Assembly (NCBI GenBank): GCA_963714155.1
Contig: OY970236.1
Location: 2,232,001 to 2,296,000, forward strand
Reading direction: 5' to 3'
Length of the DNA: 64,000 bases
Source of the DNA: VRUE01 sp963714155
Lineage (GTDB): Bacteria; Actinomycetota; Thermoleophilia; Solirubrobacterales; 70-9
Position numbers and translations under genes: made by a program. Of the stretch, positions 35,083-45,176 are shown piece after piece. Each line of letters begins with the position of its first letter. Position 1 is the first letter of the stretch. Under the pieces are notes generated by a model. The model had not been told where the DNA came from. It saw nothing but the letters and a program-made list of their open reading frames with translations, and searched no databases.

Positions 35083-36273
35083 TCACGCTGACCCCCCGTA
35101 GCGGGCGAGGATGCGCTTGCGGGCGCGGGGCTGGATGTTGGCCTGGCTGAGGTCGCCGTCGTAGTGCTCGACCAGGATCGGGTCCATCACCCGTCGCCAC
35201 AGCGGCGGGAACCAGGCGAGCACGATCATGCCGGCGTAGCCGGTGGGCAGCTGCGGCGCCTCATCGACGTGGCGCAACGCCTGGTAGCGGCGGGTCGGGT
35301 TGGCGTGGTGATCGCTGTGGCGCTGCAGGTGGTAGAGCAGGACGTTGGAGGCGACGTTGTTGCTGTTCCAGCTGTGCTCGGGCCGACAGCGCTCGTAGCG
35401 ACCGTCCTCTTTGCGCTGCCGCAGCAGGCCGTAGTGCTCGAGGTAGTTGACGACCTCGAGCAGGGAGAAGCCGAGGATCGCCTGCAGCACCAGGTAGGGC
35501 AGGACGACCGGGCCGAAGACGATCGCCAGCACGGCGAAGAGGCCGACCGTCATCGCCCAGGCGCCGAGGATGTCGTTGTGCAGGCTCCAGTGGGACTTGC
35601 CGAGGCGGTCGAGGCGGGCGGCCTCGATTCCCCAGGCGGAGCGCAGGCTGCCCGAGACGGTGCGCGGCAGGAAGGCCCAGAAGCTCTCCCCCAGGCGCGA
35701 GCTGGCCGGATCCTCGGGAGTGGCGACGCGGACGTGGTGACCGCGGTTGTGCTCGATGAAGAAGTGGCCGTAGCCGGTCTGCGCCAGGGCGACGCGGCTG
35801 AGCCACTTCTCCATGCTGTCGCGCTTGTGGCCGAGCTCGTGGGCGGTGTTGATCGCGATCCCGCCGACCACGCCCATGGTCAGGGCCAGGCCAATGTTCT
35901 CCAGGACCGAGAGGTCGCCACTCGCCCAGAGCCAGCAGGCGAAGACCAGCCCCGCGTACTGGACCGGAATGAAGATGTAGGTGCACCAGCGGTAGTAGCG
36001 GTCCTGCTCGAGCCACTTGAGCACGCTGTCGGGCGGGTTGCTCGGGTCGACCCCGATCGCCATGTCGAGCAGCGGAAAGACGCCGAAGACCAGCAGCGGG
36101 CCAAAGAACCAGAAGAACTCGAAGCCGGTGACCTCGACGCTGGCCCAGGCGAGGAAGGGAGCGAAGGGCACGACCAGGCCGAGCAGCCAGGCGTAGCGCT
36201 TGGCATCGCGCCAGGTCGCCGGGTTGAGCTCGATCTCCGGCCCGTGGTCGTGGCTATGCGTCGCTGCCTCCAT
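35083..36273 (-). CDS. alkB: Alkane 1-monooxygenase
   Basis: 396 residues of the membrane di-iron AlkB family with about six membrane helices. The histidine boxes are HELGHK, EHNRGHH and LQRHSDHH, plus NYLEHYGL. It hydroxylates medium or long n-alkanes at the terminal carbon using rubredoxin electrons. It starts with AAGGAGG five bases ahead, after a promoter overlapped by an inverted repeat. Together with rubA and a TetR gene it forms a classic alkane operon, and the acyl-CoA genes at the left edge could finish the pathway. Confidence 0.97.
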   Translation of the reverse strand: MEAATHSHDHGPEIELNPATWRDAKRYAWLLGLVVPFAPFLAWASVEVTGFEFFWFFGPLLVFGVFPLLDMAIGVDPSNPPDSVLKWLEQDRYYRWCTYIFIPVQYAGLVFACWLWASGDLSVLENIGLALTMGVVGGIAINTAHELGHKRDSMEKWLSRVALAQTGYGHFFIEHNRGHHVRVATPEDPASSRLGESFWAFLPRTVSGSLRSAWGIEAARLDRLGKSHWSLHNDILGAWAMTVGLFAVLAIVFGPVVLPYLVLQAILGFSLLEVVNYLEHYGLLRQRKEDGRYERCRPEHSWNSNNVASNVLLYHLQRHSDHHANPTRRYQALRHVDEAPQLPTGYAGMIVLAWFPPLWRRVMDPILVEHYDGDLSQANIQPRARKRILARYGGSA

Positions 36274-36312
36274 CCCATCCTCCTTGTCAAATCCCCAGTG
36301 AGCGTCCTCGTA

Positions 36313-36347
36313 GTTTACACAATAGCCATATTTGTAAACCGGCGCAA
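36313..36347 (-). promoter_or_regulatory. alkB promoter with overlapping operator
   Basis: On the minus strand TTGCGC (plus 36342-36347) and TATTGT (plus 36319-36324) are 17 bp apart. GTTTACA (36313-36319) and TGTAAAC (36333-36339) form a perfect inverted repeat with a 13-bp centre that covers the -10 and most of the spacer. The site is the natural target of the TetR regulator in the operon. Confidence 0.65.
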
Positions 36348-36454
36348 CAATTTAAAGACTCGTGTTTCGGGAGGCGCAACGCGTAGCGGTTCCAGGAGCG
36401 CCGGAAAACGTTGCACCGACCGCAAGGCGGGCTTCCTCGCTACCATGCCCAACC

Positions 36455-36679
36455 GTGTACACGCTCTTGGGCTTCTTGCAGGTGGTTATCAGCGTCGTGC
36501 TGATCTTCCTGATCCTGCTCCACTCCGGCAAAGACACCGGGCTCTCCGGCGCCTTCGGCATCGGCGGTGGCGGCAGCGCCTTCGGCGGCGGTTCGATGGT
36601 CGAGCGCAACCTCGATCGCGCGACCATCTTCTTCGCGATTCTGTTCGCCGTCAACACGCTTGTCCTGCTGAAGATCTGA
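36455..36679 (+). CDS. secG: Protein-export membrane protein SecG
   Basis: 74 residues from a GTG at 36455; the longer open frame begins with non-homologous sequence. Two membrane helices flank the conserved FLILLHSGKDTGLSGAFG and GGGGSAFGGGSMVERNLDR. SecG is the small third subunit of the SecYEG channel. In many actinobacteria it follows tpiA, but here it stands alone, divergent from alkB. A 114-bp structured hairpin begins at its stop. Confidence 0.9.
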   Translation: MYTLLGFLQVVISVVLIFLILLHSGKDTGLSGAFGIGGGGSAFGGGSMVERNLDRATIFFAILFAVNTLVLLKI

Positions 36680-36764
36680 GAGCCCATCCCGGTAGGGGTG
36701 GAGCGTCTTGCACTTTTTCGTCGTGAGCCAGCGGCGCCAGCCTGCTCACTCCCCACCGAAAAAG

Positions 36765-36793
<29 letters not shown>
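36680..36793. repeat. Long branched hairpin between secG and ccmF
   Basis: 36680-36699 and 36774-36793 are exact reverse complements (20 bp). Inside, ACTTTTTCG pairs with CGAAAAAGT and, at the tip, GTGAGC with GCTCAC. The right arm encodes the last codons of ccmF, whose stop lies at 36765-36767 or is read through the arm. The element lies between convergent genes and probably ends both transcripts. Confidence 0.8.
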
Positions 36794-39162
<2,369 letters not shown>

Positions 39163-39173
<11 letters not shown>

Positions 39174-39564
39174 TCGAAGTCGTGAACTTCGACGGGCACT
39201 TGGTCACCAAAGTGTCCGGCTCACCGATGAAGACGCCGTTTTGGACTTCGCCGGTGAGGACGATCTCGCGGCCGCCGCGGAAGGGATCGGGGACGGTGCC
39301 GCTGTAGGTGACCGGGATGCTCTCGCCACCGCCGTCGCGATCGGCGACCCGAAAGCGCATCTCCTCGTCGCCCTTGCGGATCGACCCCTTGACGACCCTG
39401 CCCGTCAGGTCGTAGCTGGTCCCCGGCGCCGCGTTGAGCAATTGCGAGGGCTCCTTGGCGGCCGTGGCGGCGCTGAAAGAGGTGTAGACGAGCGCCACCG
39501 CCAGGAGGACGGCGACGCTTAGGGCGACGACTAGCCGGATCTTCCGCTTGCGCTGGGGATCCAC
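39163..39564 (-). CDS. ccmE: Heme chaperone CcmE, Cys-type
   Basis: 133 residues from the GTG at 39564. One N-terminal membrane anchor (about 8-30) precedes the beta-barrel (YDLTGRVVKGSIRKGDEEMRFRVAD, VPDPFRGGREIVLTGEV). Classical CcmE binds heme covalently through His in HxxxY; here the equivalent end reads TKCPSKF, giving CxxxF. Cys-type CcmE (CxxxY) is known from archaea and some bacteria. The short tail has no further acidic extension. It is co-translated with ccmF. Confidence 0.9.
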
Positions 39565-39593
39565 GGGGTCGATTATCGCAATCTGGGTTGGGG

Positions 39594-39661
39594 GGTGAGT
39601 GTGCGGGGGTCGGCAGACAGCGCTTCGCGCTTGAGTGTCTGCCGACCCCCGCACACTCACC
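39594..39661. repeat. Family I nested hairpin, copy 3 (25-bp perfect outer stem)
   Basis: 39594-39618 and 39637-39661 are exact reverse complements (25 bp), with a stem sequence unlike copies 1 and 2. The inner hairpin is AGCGC-TTC-GCGCT and is followed by TGAGT before the right arm, the same arrangement as the other copies. It lies between divergent ccmE and the SDR gene at 39691, so it is not downstream of any gene here. Confidence 0.9.
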
Positions 39662-39690
39662 TCGACAAGCCGGAGTGCGAGAATCGGCTG

Positions 39691-40404
39691 ATGGACGGCA
39701 GCGCAAGCGATCGAGTTCTGCTGGTTACGGGAGCTTCGAGCGGGATTGGGGCTGCGACGGCGCGGGCCGCTGCAGCTGACTACCGGCTGGTGTTGGCGGC
39801 GCGGCGGTTGGAGCCGCTGGAGGAGTTGGTTGAGGAGCTTGGTGGGGCTGGTCGGGCGCTGGCGGTGCGCTGTGATGTGACTGAGTGGGATCAGGTTGAG
39901 GGGATGGCGGCGGACGCGCTTGATCGGTTTGGGCGTATTGACGCGGTCTTTGCCAATGCCGGCTTCGGTGCCAGTCGCGGCTTTCTCGAGGAGTCGCCGG
40001 AGCACTGGCGTTCGATGGTGCTGACCAACGTCTACGGCGTGGCGCTGACGATTCGCGCCACTCTCCCCCATTTGCTCGAGCGTGGCGACGGGCACTTCCT
40101 CGTTACCAGCTCGGTTGCCGGCCGTCGCGCCCTGCCGGGCTCGCTCTACTCGGCGACCAAGTGGGCGGCGACCGCGATCGGCGAGTCGCTGCGCGCCGAG
40201 CTGCGCCAGATGCACGAAAACCACGCGATCAAGGTGACCCTGATCGAGCCCGGCATGGTCGACACCCCCTTCTTCGACAACCGCCCCGGCGACTGGGCCC
40301 TGCAGGACGAGGACATCGCCAAAGCCGTCATCTACGCCTTGGAGCAAGGCCCCGGGGTCGACGTCAACGAGATCCTCATCCGCCCCACCAGCCAGCCGAT
40401 CTAG
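39691..40404 (+). CDS. Short-chain dehydrogenase/reductase
   Basis: 237 residues. GASSGIGAATA (residues 14-24), NAGFG near 91 and YSATK near 153 are the classical SDR motifs; ARR after beta-2 suggests NADP. It should act on an alcohol or keto group of an unknown metabolite. The first ~270 bp after the start are G/T-rich with many TTG, GTG and GGG codons, unlike the C-rich second half; the same happens in the synthetase at 2030. A small perfect stem (40392-40398 with 40411-40417) lies at its stop. Confidence 0.9.
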   Translation: MDGSASDRVLLVTGASSGIGAATARAAAADYRLVLAARRLEPLEELVEELGGAGRALAVRCDVTEWDQVEGMAADALDRFGRIDAVFANAGFGASRGFLEESPEHWRSMVLTNVYGVALTIRATLPHLLERGDGHFLVTSSVAGRRALPGSLYSATKWAATAIGESLRAELRQMHENHAIKVTLIEPGMVDTPFFDNRPGDWALQDEDIAKAVIYALEQGPGVDVNEILIRPTSQPI

Positions 40405-40417
40405 CTAGACCGGCTGG
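40392..40417. terminator. Hairpin between convergent SDR and secreted-protein genes
   Basis: CCAGCCG (40392-40398) pairs with CGGCTGG (40411-40417) around a 12-nt loop that contains the SDR stop. Bidirectional termination is likely; no U-tract is present. Confidence 0.4.
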
Positions 40418-40429
40418 CGGCGACCAGCG

Positions 40430-43330
40430 CTAGCGCTTCGCGCCCTTCTTCTTGCCCTTGCCCTTCTTGCCGTGCTTCTTGCACGGGGTACGCAGCTTCG
40501 GCTTCTGATTGGCCTTCTTGCCGTTCTGGCCTTTGAAGCGGGCGATGACTTTGTACTTCTTGCCGCAGAGACTGCGCGTGTTGACCAGCAGGCCGCGCTT
40601 CTTGCCGCCGCGAACGGTCAGCGCGAACTTGGAGACCGGCACGTCGGGGACGACGTCGAAGGTCGTGCGCAGGCGACCTTTGGCGCTGTCGATGCGCCCG
40701 GCCAGCGCGATGTCGACCTGGCCGTTGAGGGCGGCAACCATGTCGGGCAGTTCGTTGTCGGAGGAGCGCAGGTAGACCGGGCCCTTGAGCGGCCCATCGA
40801 GCAACGGCGTCTCCGCCGTCGCGTAGCCGTAGATCGAGTCCTGCGGGCATTTGTGGGCAGCGAACTGAACCCGCGTGCAGACGTTGGCGAGGCTCGACTG
40901 TTCGAGCGCCAGCGCTTTCGGCAGCGTCACCGCGGCGCGGCCGATATTGGCGTCGCCATCACGCGCAACCAGGATCGCTCGCAGCTTCGGGCTCTTGGCG
41001 CGGCGAGTACCACCGAAGACCCGCATAAAGAGCTTCGGTTTGAAATCGAGGTTCTCGCAGCCGTTCACCTTGAATGCCGATGACACGGCGAGGGAGCTGA
41101 AGGCGGCGGGGTCGAGCGGGTTGGAGCCGCCGCCCTTGAGCGACCCGGCCACCGCCATGTGCGAGCAGTTGGTCGGGTTGAGCGCGAACTTGGGCCGGTC
41201 GAGCTTGACCGCGATCGAGCGGATGTCGAGCAGGGCGCCGCCGAACACGTGCGGGATCGGATCGGAGACCGCGTTCACCTGGGCCGTCGCCGGGTCGACG
41301 AACAGCGCCACCCTCACCACGACCGCTCCGAGATCGAACGGCCCGGCCGTGGCGGGGGTGATCACTGCCAGGGAGAGGGGAGCCCCGTGGTAGGGGCCTG
41401 AGAGGAAGGCCTTGCCGGTCGCCTGGTACGGATGCGATCCGCTGCCGGCGCGCACCGTCGCGCTGCCGACCAGGCTCTGGGCGGGGCAGCTGGAGCTGGC
41501 CGCCTCGGCCGCACCGCTGTTGGCGGCTGCCGCCGCGAGCGCCGAGGCCGGGCAGTAGCGGACCCCCGCCAGCTTGGCGGTGAGGCCGCGCGGCAACTTC
41601 ACGTCAACGCCCTTCAGCTCCTGGTTGCCGTCGTTGCGAGTGGCGTTGAGCGCGAACTGGGTGAAGGCCCCGCCCTTGGGGTTGCTGTTGTTGCTGCCGA
41701 AGCTCGGGTTGAAAGGCCGCTCGCCCAGAGTCTTCGCGCAGGGGCCGCCACCGGGGGCGGAGGTCAGGGTGAAGCCGTTGTCCGGTTTCCCTCCGTCGGG
41801 CGTACCCGACCAGGCGGTCATCGCGTGAGCGGTTTTGTTCGGGCCGCAGGTGGGCGGGCTGGTCAGCGTTCCCTTGCCGGCGTCGAGCGTGACCCGGACC
41901 GAAGTGAACGGAAGCTGGGGCGCTTCGTGCACCTGCGCGGTCAGCTGGCCGGTCTGGGGATTGGCGCTGACGTTGCCGAGCAGGCGGATGGAGAGGCCGC
42001 GGCTGGCCGACTCGGCGTCGATCAAGATCCGGTACTCGTTGCCCGAAGCCGGGTCACGGCTCTGCTGGGTGCCGAGGAAGACGTCACCGGTGAGGGTGCC
42101 GTCGGGCAGCGGCGGCGTGTCGATCGCGACCGTGCCGATCTTTGAGCCTGCCGGGCACGCCACCGGGTTGCGGGTGCCCTTGCCGAACTGGGCATCGCTG
42201 CAGGCCTGCAGCCCGCTCGCCGCGGATGGGTTGAGGCCCATCCCCTGCGGCAGCGAGACGTTGGCGTTGCGCACATTCGACTGGTAGATCTCGGCCGGCG
42301 GTTCGAAGGGAGTCGTGACCTCGACCGTGCCACCCATCGGCGAGTCGGTCTGGTTGGTTCCCGGTGCCTGTGAGGTGCCTGGCTCAAACGGGACTTTGTC
42401 GCAACCGGTCGGCATCACTCGTGGACCGGCTCCGTCATCTGTTCTGGGCAGCGGCGATTCGAGAAACTCCGAACCAGCCTGGAAGGCAGGCGAAGGCGGC
42501 GCCGGTGCATTCACGTCGTAGTCGTCCTGGGGCGCCGGTTCCTCAACCGAGTCGGCATGGAGCAACGTGTTGTAGGTCTTTTCGAAGGCCGGCTGATTGG
42601 GGTCGAAGCAGGTGCTGGGTGTGGTGATGAAAGCGCCGCCCGGGCCGGCGCTGCCGATCGTCCCGTCGAAGACCAGCCGGTTCTTGAGGATGCGTACGGC
42701 GGGAATCGAGGGAACGTGGATGGTGAAGTACTCGTGGTAGTCACCGTCCCACTTGACCCCGGCGTTGAGGAAGACTTCGCCGATGTTGAGCGGCAGGTTG
42801 AAGCCGAATCGAGCCGGTTCGCCGGGCCGTGGCACGAGGTTGTAGACCGGGATCTGCGGGACCGTCACCGGCGGGGTCGAGATCGGGGGAATCGCGGCAG
42901 CGGCGGTCACATTGCTGTAGCCGACCTGGGACCCGGGGGCGACGACATTGCAGCCGGCGAGGGGGAATTTGCCGTTTTCCAGTGGGCACTGAGGGGTCGC
43001 CTCGGGGTTGACGCTGAGTCCCTGAGGCAAATCGACCAAGACGGTCTTGAGGTTCCCGGTTGGCGTTTCGAAGAGGCCGGAGTGCTTGACGATGATCTGC
43101 GTGAAGCCCGCTTTCGGATGGCTTGCGGCCTGGGTCGAGAACTGCTCCGGAGTTTTGACGCTGCACTCGATCGGCGTGTCGGTTTTGCACGTCCCCGCTT
43201 GCCAGCCCGCGTCAACGGTTTCCGGGCTGTCTTCGATGATGTCGACGGCGCTGGCGGGCGTCGCACCCAGCAGCAGGACAAGAAGCATGGATACCGCAGC
43301 ACCAAGCCAAATCCGTCGACGCTTCCCCAT
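40430..43330 (-). CDS. Large secreted protein of unknown function
   Basis: 966 residues from the ATG at 43330, chosen because GGGAGGAG lies 7 bp upstream. A signal peptide (about 1-27, ending ATPASA) is followed by a beta-rich, proline-rich mature region with repeated phrases such as DLPQGLSVNPEATPQCPL, SLPQGMGLNPSAASGLQACS and LPRGLTAKLAGVRYCP, which mark about three related subdomains, each with paired cysteines. The C-terminus is a lysine-rich tail (KKHGKKGKGKKKGAKR) that could bind anionic wall polymers. I do not recognise the family. It is divergent from a small HTH gene that may regulate it. Confidence 0.82.
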   Translation of the reverse strand: MGKRRRIWLGAAVSMLLVLLLGATPASAVDIIEDSPETVDAGWQAGTCKTDTPIECSVKTPEQFSTQAASHPKAGFTQIIVKHSGLFETPTGNLKTVLVDLPQGLSVNPEATPQCPLENGKFPLAGCNVVAPGSQVGYSNVTAAAAIPPISTPPVTVPQIPVYNLVPRPGEPARFGFNLPLNIGEVFLNAGVKWDGDYHEYFTIHVPSIPAVRILKNRLVFDGTIGSAGPGGAFITTPSTCFDPNQPAFEKTYNTLLHADSVEEPAPQDDYDVNAPAPPSPAFQAGSEFLESPLPRTDDGAGPRVMPTGCDKVPFEPGTSQAPGTNQTDSPMGGTVEVTTPFEPPAEIYQSNVRNANVSLPQGMGLNPSAASGLQACSDAQFGKGTRNPVACPAGSKIGTVAIDTPPLPDGTLTGDVFLGTQQSRDPASGNEYRILIDAESASRGLSIRLLGNVSANPQTGQLTAQVHEAPQLPFTSVRVTLDAGKGTLTSPPTCGPNKTAHAMTAWSGTPDGGKPDNGFTLTSAPGGGPCAKTLGERPFNPSFGSNNSNPKGGAFTQFALNATRNDGNQELKGVDVKLPRGLTAKLAGVRYCPASALAAAAANSGAAEAASSSCPAQSLVGSATVRAGSGSHPYQATGKAFLSGPYHGAPLSLAVITPATAGPFDLGAVVVRVALFVDPATAQVNAVSDPIPHVFGGALLDIRSIAVKLDRPKFALNPTNCSHMAVAGSLKGGGSNPLDPAAFSSLAVSSAFKVNGCENLDFKPKLFMRVFGGTRRAKSPKLRAILVARDGDANIGRAAVTLPKALALEQSSLANVCTRVQFAAHKCPQDSIYGYATAETPLLDGPLKGPVYLRSSDNELPDMVAALNGQVDIALAGRIDSAKGRLRTTFDVVPDVPVSKFALTVRGGKKRGLLVNTRSLCGKKYKVIARFKGQNGKKANQKPKLRTPCKKHGKKGKGKKKGAKR

Positions 43331-43380
43331 CGTAAATCTCCTCCCGTCGTCAGCCATTTGCCTATCCCTACCCGATTTTA

Positions 43381-43434
43381 ATGATTTAGATCATCATTTT
43401 TTGGTATCTATATACCTAGAAGTTGGTAAACCAA
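43381..43434. promoter_or_regulatory. AT-rich intergenic control region with three palindromes
   Basis: ATGAT-TTAG-ATCAT (43381-43394), GGTAT-CTAT-ATACC (43403-43416) and TTGGT-AA-ACCAA (43423-43434) are spaced about two helical turns apart. On the minus strand TTGGTT and TATAGA are 16 bp apart and could be the promoter of the large secreted protein. The region is the most AT-rich in the window and is a likely target of the HTH protein at 43453. Confidence 0.5.
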
Positions 43435-43452
43435 TCGAAAATCGGAGGAAGC

Positions 43453-43764
43453 ATGAACTGGCAGCTCCTGGCCCGGGCCAATACCCACCCCCTTCGCATC
43501 TCAATCTTGGAAGTGCTGGGGATGGACGGCGGCCGCACCCTCTCCCCCAGCGACCTCAGCTATGAGCTGCGCACACCGCTGAGCAACGTCAACTACCACG
43601 TCACCGAGCTGCGCCGCACGGGCCTGGTCGAGCTGGCCGGCGAACGGCCGGTACGCGGTGCCACCGAGCACTTCTACCGTGAGGCGAAGAGCAGCCCCAA
43701 CGGCAATGGCAATGGTGCCTCTGCCAATGGCAGCGCCCGGAAGCGCAAGGCGGCCGTCGCCTGA
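43453..43764 (+). CDS. Small winged-helix (ArsR-like) regulator
   Basis: 103 residues; the ATG follows CGGAGGAAG. Residues 5-75 form a winged helix: NTHPLRISILEVLGMDGGRTLSPSDLSYELRTPLSNVNYHVTELRRTGLVEL broken at loops, of the ArsR/GntR-like helix-turn-helix type. The last ~30 residues are a low-complexity NGNGNG tail ending in KRKAAVA. No metal-binding cysteines are present. Divergent from the large secreted protein across an AT-rich region with palindromes. Confidence 0.82.
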   Translation: MNWQLLARANTHPLRISILEVLGMDGGRTLSPSDLSYELRTPLSNVNYHVTELRRTGLVELAGERPVRGATEHFYREAKSSPNGNGNGASANGSARKRKAAVA

Positions 43765-43867
43765 TCGCGCCAGGCTCTTCCTCTCAACGGATGGAGACGG
43801 CCTAAAGAGTCAAAGTTCAGGGGCGCCCCCTGATGCGAAGCGGAGTCCTGGAGTCGAATATCGCTCC

Positions 43868-44065
43868 ATGAGACTGTTCGGATCACTGAGGACGCGCCCA
43901 CGCTTGGGCGGCGTCGGCATGGAGCTGGCCGGCGCCCTGTCAATCGCCTCGCAGATGGCCCTGCTGGCTCCGCCGGGCTTCGACGAGCTGGTTCGCCGCG
44001 AGCTGACCGGCGAGGCCGAGGGCATCATCCGCCACGAGGGCCAGCGGCGGACTCGCATCCAGTGA
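43868..44065 (+). CDS. Small hypothetical protein upstream of an amidohydrolase
   Basis: 65 residues starting MRLFGSLRTRPR. It contains no family I know. The C-terminal part (FDELVRREL, GIIRHEGQRR) looks helical and charged. The amidohydrolase begins in its stop (GTGA), so it is probably translated in a coupled way. Its own ribosome site is weak, and it could be a leader peptide or a remnant. Confidence 0.5.
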   Translation: MRLFGSLRTRPRLGGVGMELAGALSIASQMALLAPPGFDELVRRELTGEAEGIIRHEGQRRTRIQ

Positions 44066-45141
44066 GCCTGCACGCCGTCATCGACGCCGAGCTCGCCTCG
44101 CTCGAAGGCGTCGCGCCGTTCGACTGCCACGCCCACACCGGCGCCGACATCGACGGCAGCACTCGCAGCTGCGAGGACCACCTGGCCAGCCTCGCGCCCG
44201 TCGGCGGCCGCTCGGTGATCTTTCCCTTCTGCGTCGAGGGCGGCTACGAGCCCGAGAACCTGCGCGTGATCGAGGAGTGTCGCCGCCACCCGGAGCAGCT
44301 CGTGCCCTTCGCCCGCATGGATCCCCGGGTGACCGTCCCGCGCGACGCAGCCGAGGCGCTCGCCGCCGGGGCGAGGGGCTTCAAGCTCCACCCCCGCGCC
44401 GAGGACTTCCGCCTCGACGACCCCGGCGTCGAGGCGATCTGCTCGGTGGCCGCCGAGGCGCGGGCGCCGGTGCTGATCCACGCCGGCGCCGGTGTCGGCT
44501 CCTTTGGTGAGACCGTGACCGACCTGGCTGCGCGCCATCCCGATTGCCCGCTGATCCTCGCCCACGCCGCCGTCTCCGACCTCGCCTGGCTCTGGCAGGT
44601 GGCGCCGGATCACCCAAACCTCTTCTTCGACACTTCCTGGTGGAACCCCAGCGACCTGATTGCCCTCTTCGCCCTGATCCCGCCCGGCCAGATCCTCTTC
44701 GGCAGCGACGAGCCTTATATGGACTTCGGCACGGTGCTGGCGATCACCCTGCGCTGCGCCCGCTTCGCCGGCCTGCCGGCGGATGCGATCGAGCTGGTCG
44801 CGGGAGGCCAGCTCGATCGCCTGCTCGCCGGGGAAGCGGCGGCCAACGCCGGCCCCGCCCCCGGCCCACCCACGGCGCAGCCCTCGCCAACCGAAGCACG
44901 GCTCGCCACCCTGCTCGCCGCGGCCGGCGGCTGCATGCTCGGCGGCGGCGACCCCGGGCGGCTGTTCGAACTCGCCCGCGCCGCGATCGGCGCCGATGGC
45001 TCGGCGATCCCGGCCGGAACCGAGCCGCTGATCGCCGGGCTGATCGAGGAGGCGAGCAGCGGTGAGGCCCCCTGGGCGGTCGCGATGGCCCTGACCCTGC
45101 TCGTCACCCCGGGGGTCGAGAGCGCCGTGCTCACCGGTTGA
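44062..45141 (+). CDS. Amidohydrolase-family metalloenzyme
   Basis: 359 residues of the amidohydrolase 2 type TIM barrel. Metal and catalytic residues are visible: DCHAH near residue 21, FKLHPRAED near 117, LIHAGAG near 140, LAHAAVSD near 170 and FGSDEPYMDF near 215. Such enzymes hydrolyse or decarboxylate cyclic or aromatic acids. A C-terminal extension after 270 is variable. Overlaps the small ORF upstream and the LuxR-type gene follows with little gap. Substrate unknown. Confidence 0.85.
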   Translation: MSLHAVIDAELASLEGVAPFDCHAHTGADIDGSTRSCEDHLASLAPVGGRSVIFPFCVEGGYEPENLRVIEECRRHPEQLVPFARMDPRVTVPRDAAEALAAGARGFKLHPRAEDFRLDDPGVEAICSVAAEARAPVLIHAGAGVGSFGETVTDLAARHPDCPLILAHAAVSDLAWLWQVAPDHPNLFFDTSWWNPSDLIALFALIPPGQILFGSDEPYMDFGTVLAITLRCARFAGLPADAIELVAGGQLDRLLAGEAAANAGPAPGPPTAQPSPTEARLATLLAAAGGCMLGGGDPGRLFELARAAIGADGSAIPAGTEPLIAGLIEEASSGEAPWAVAMALTLLVTPGVESAVLTG

Positions 45142-45176
45142 GCATCCCTTCGCGGTTTACGATCGCCGGGGAAGAG

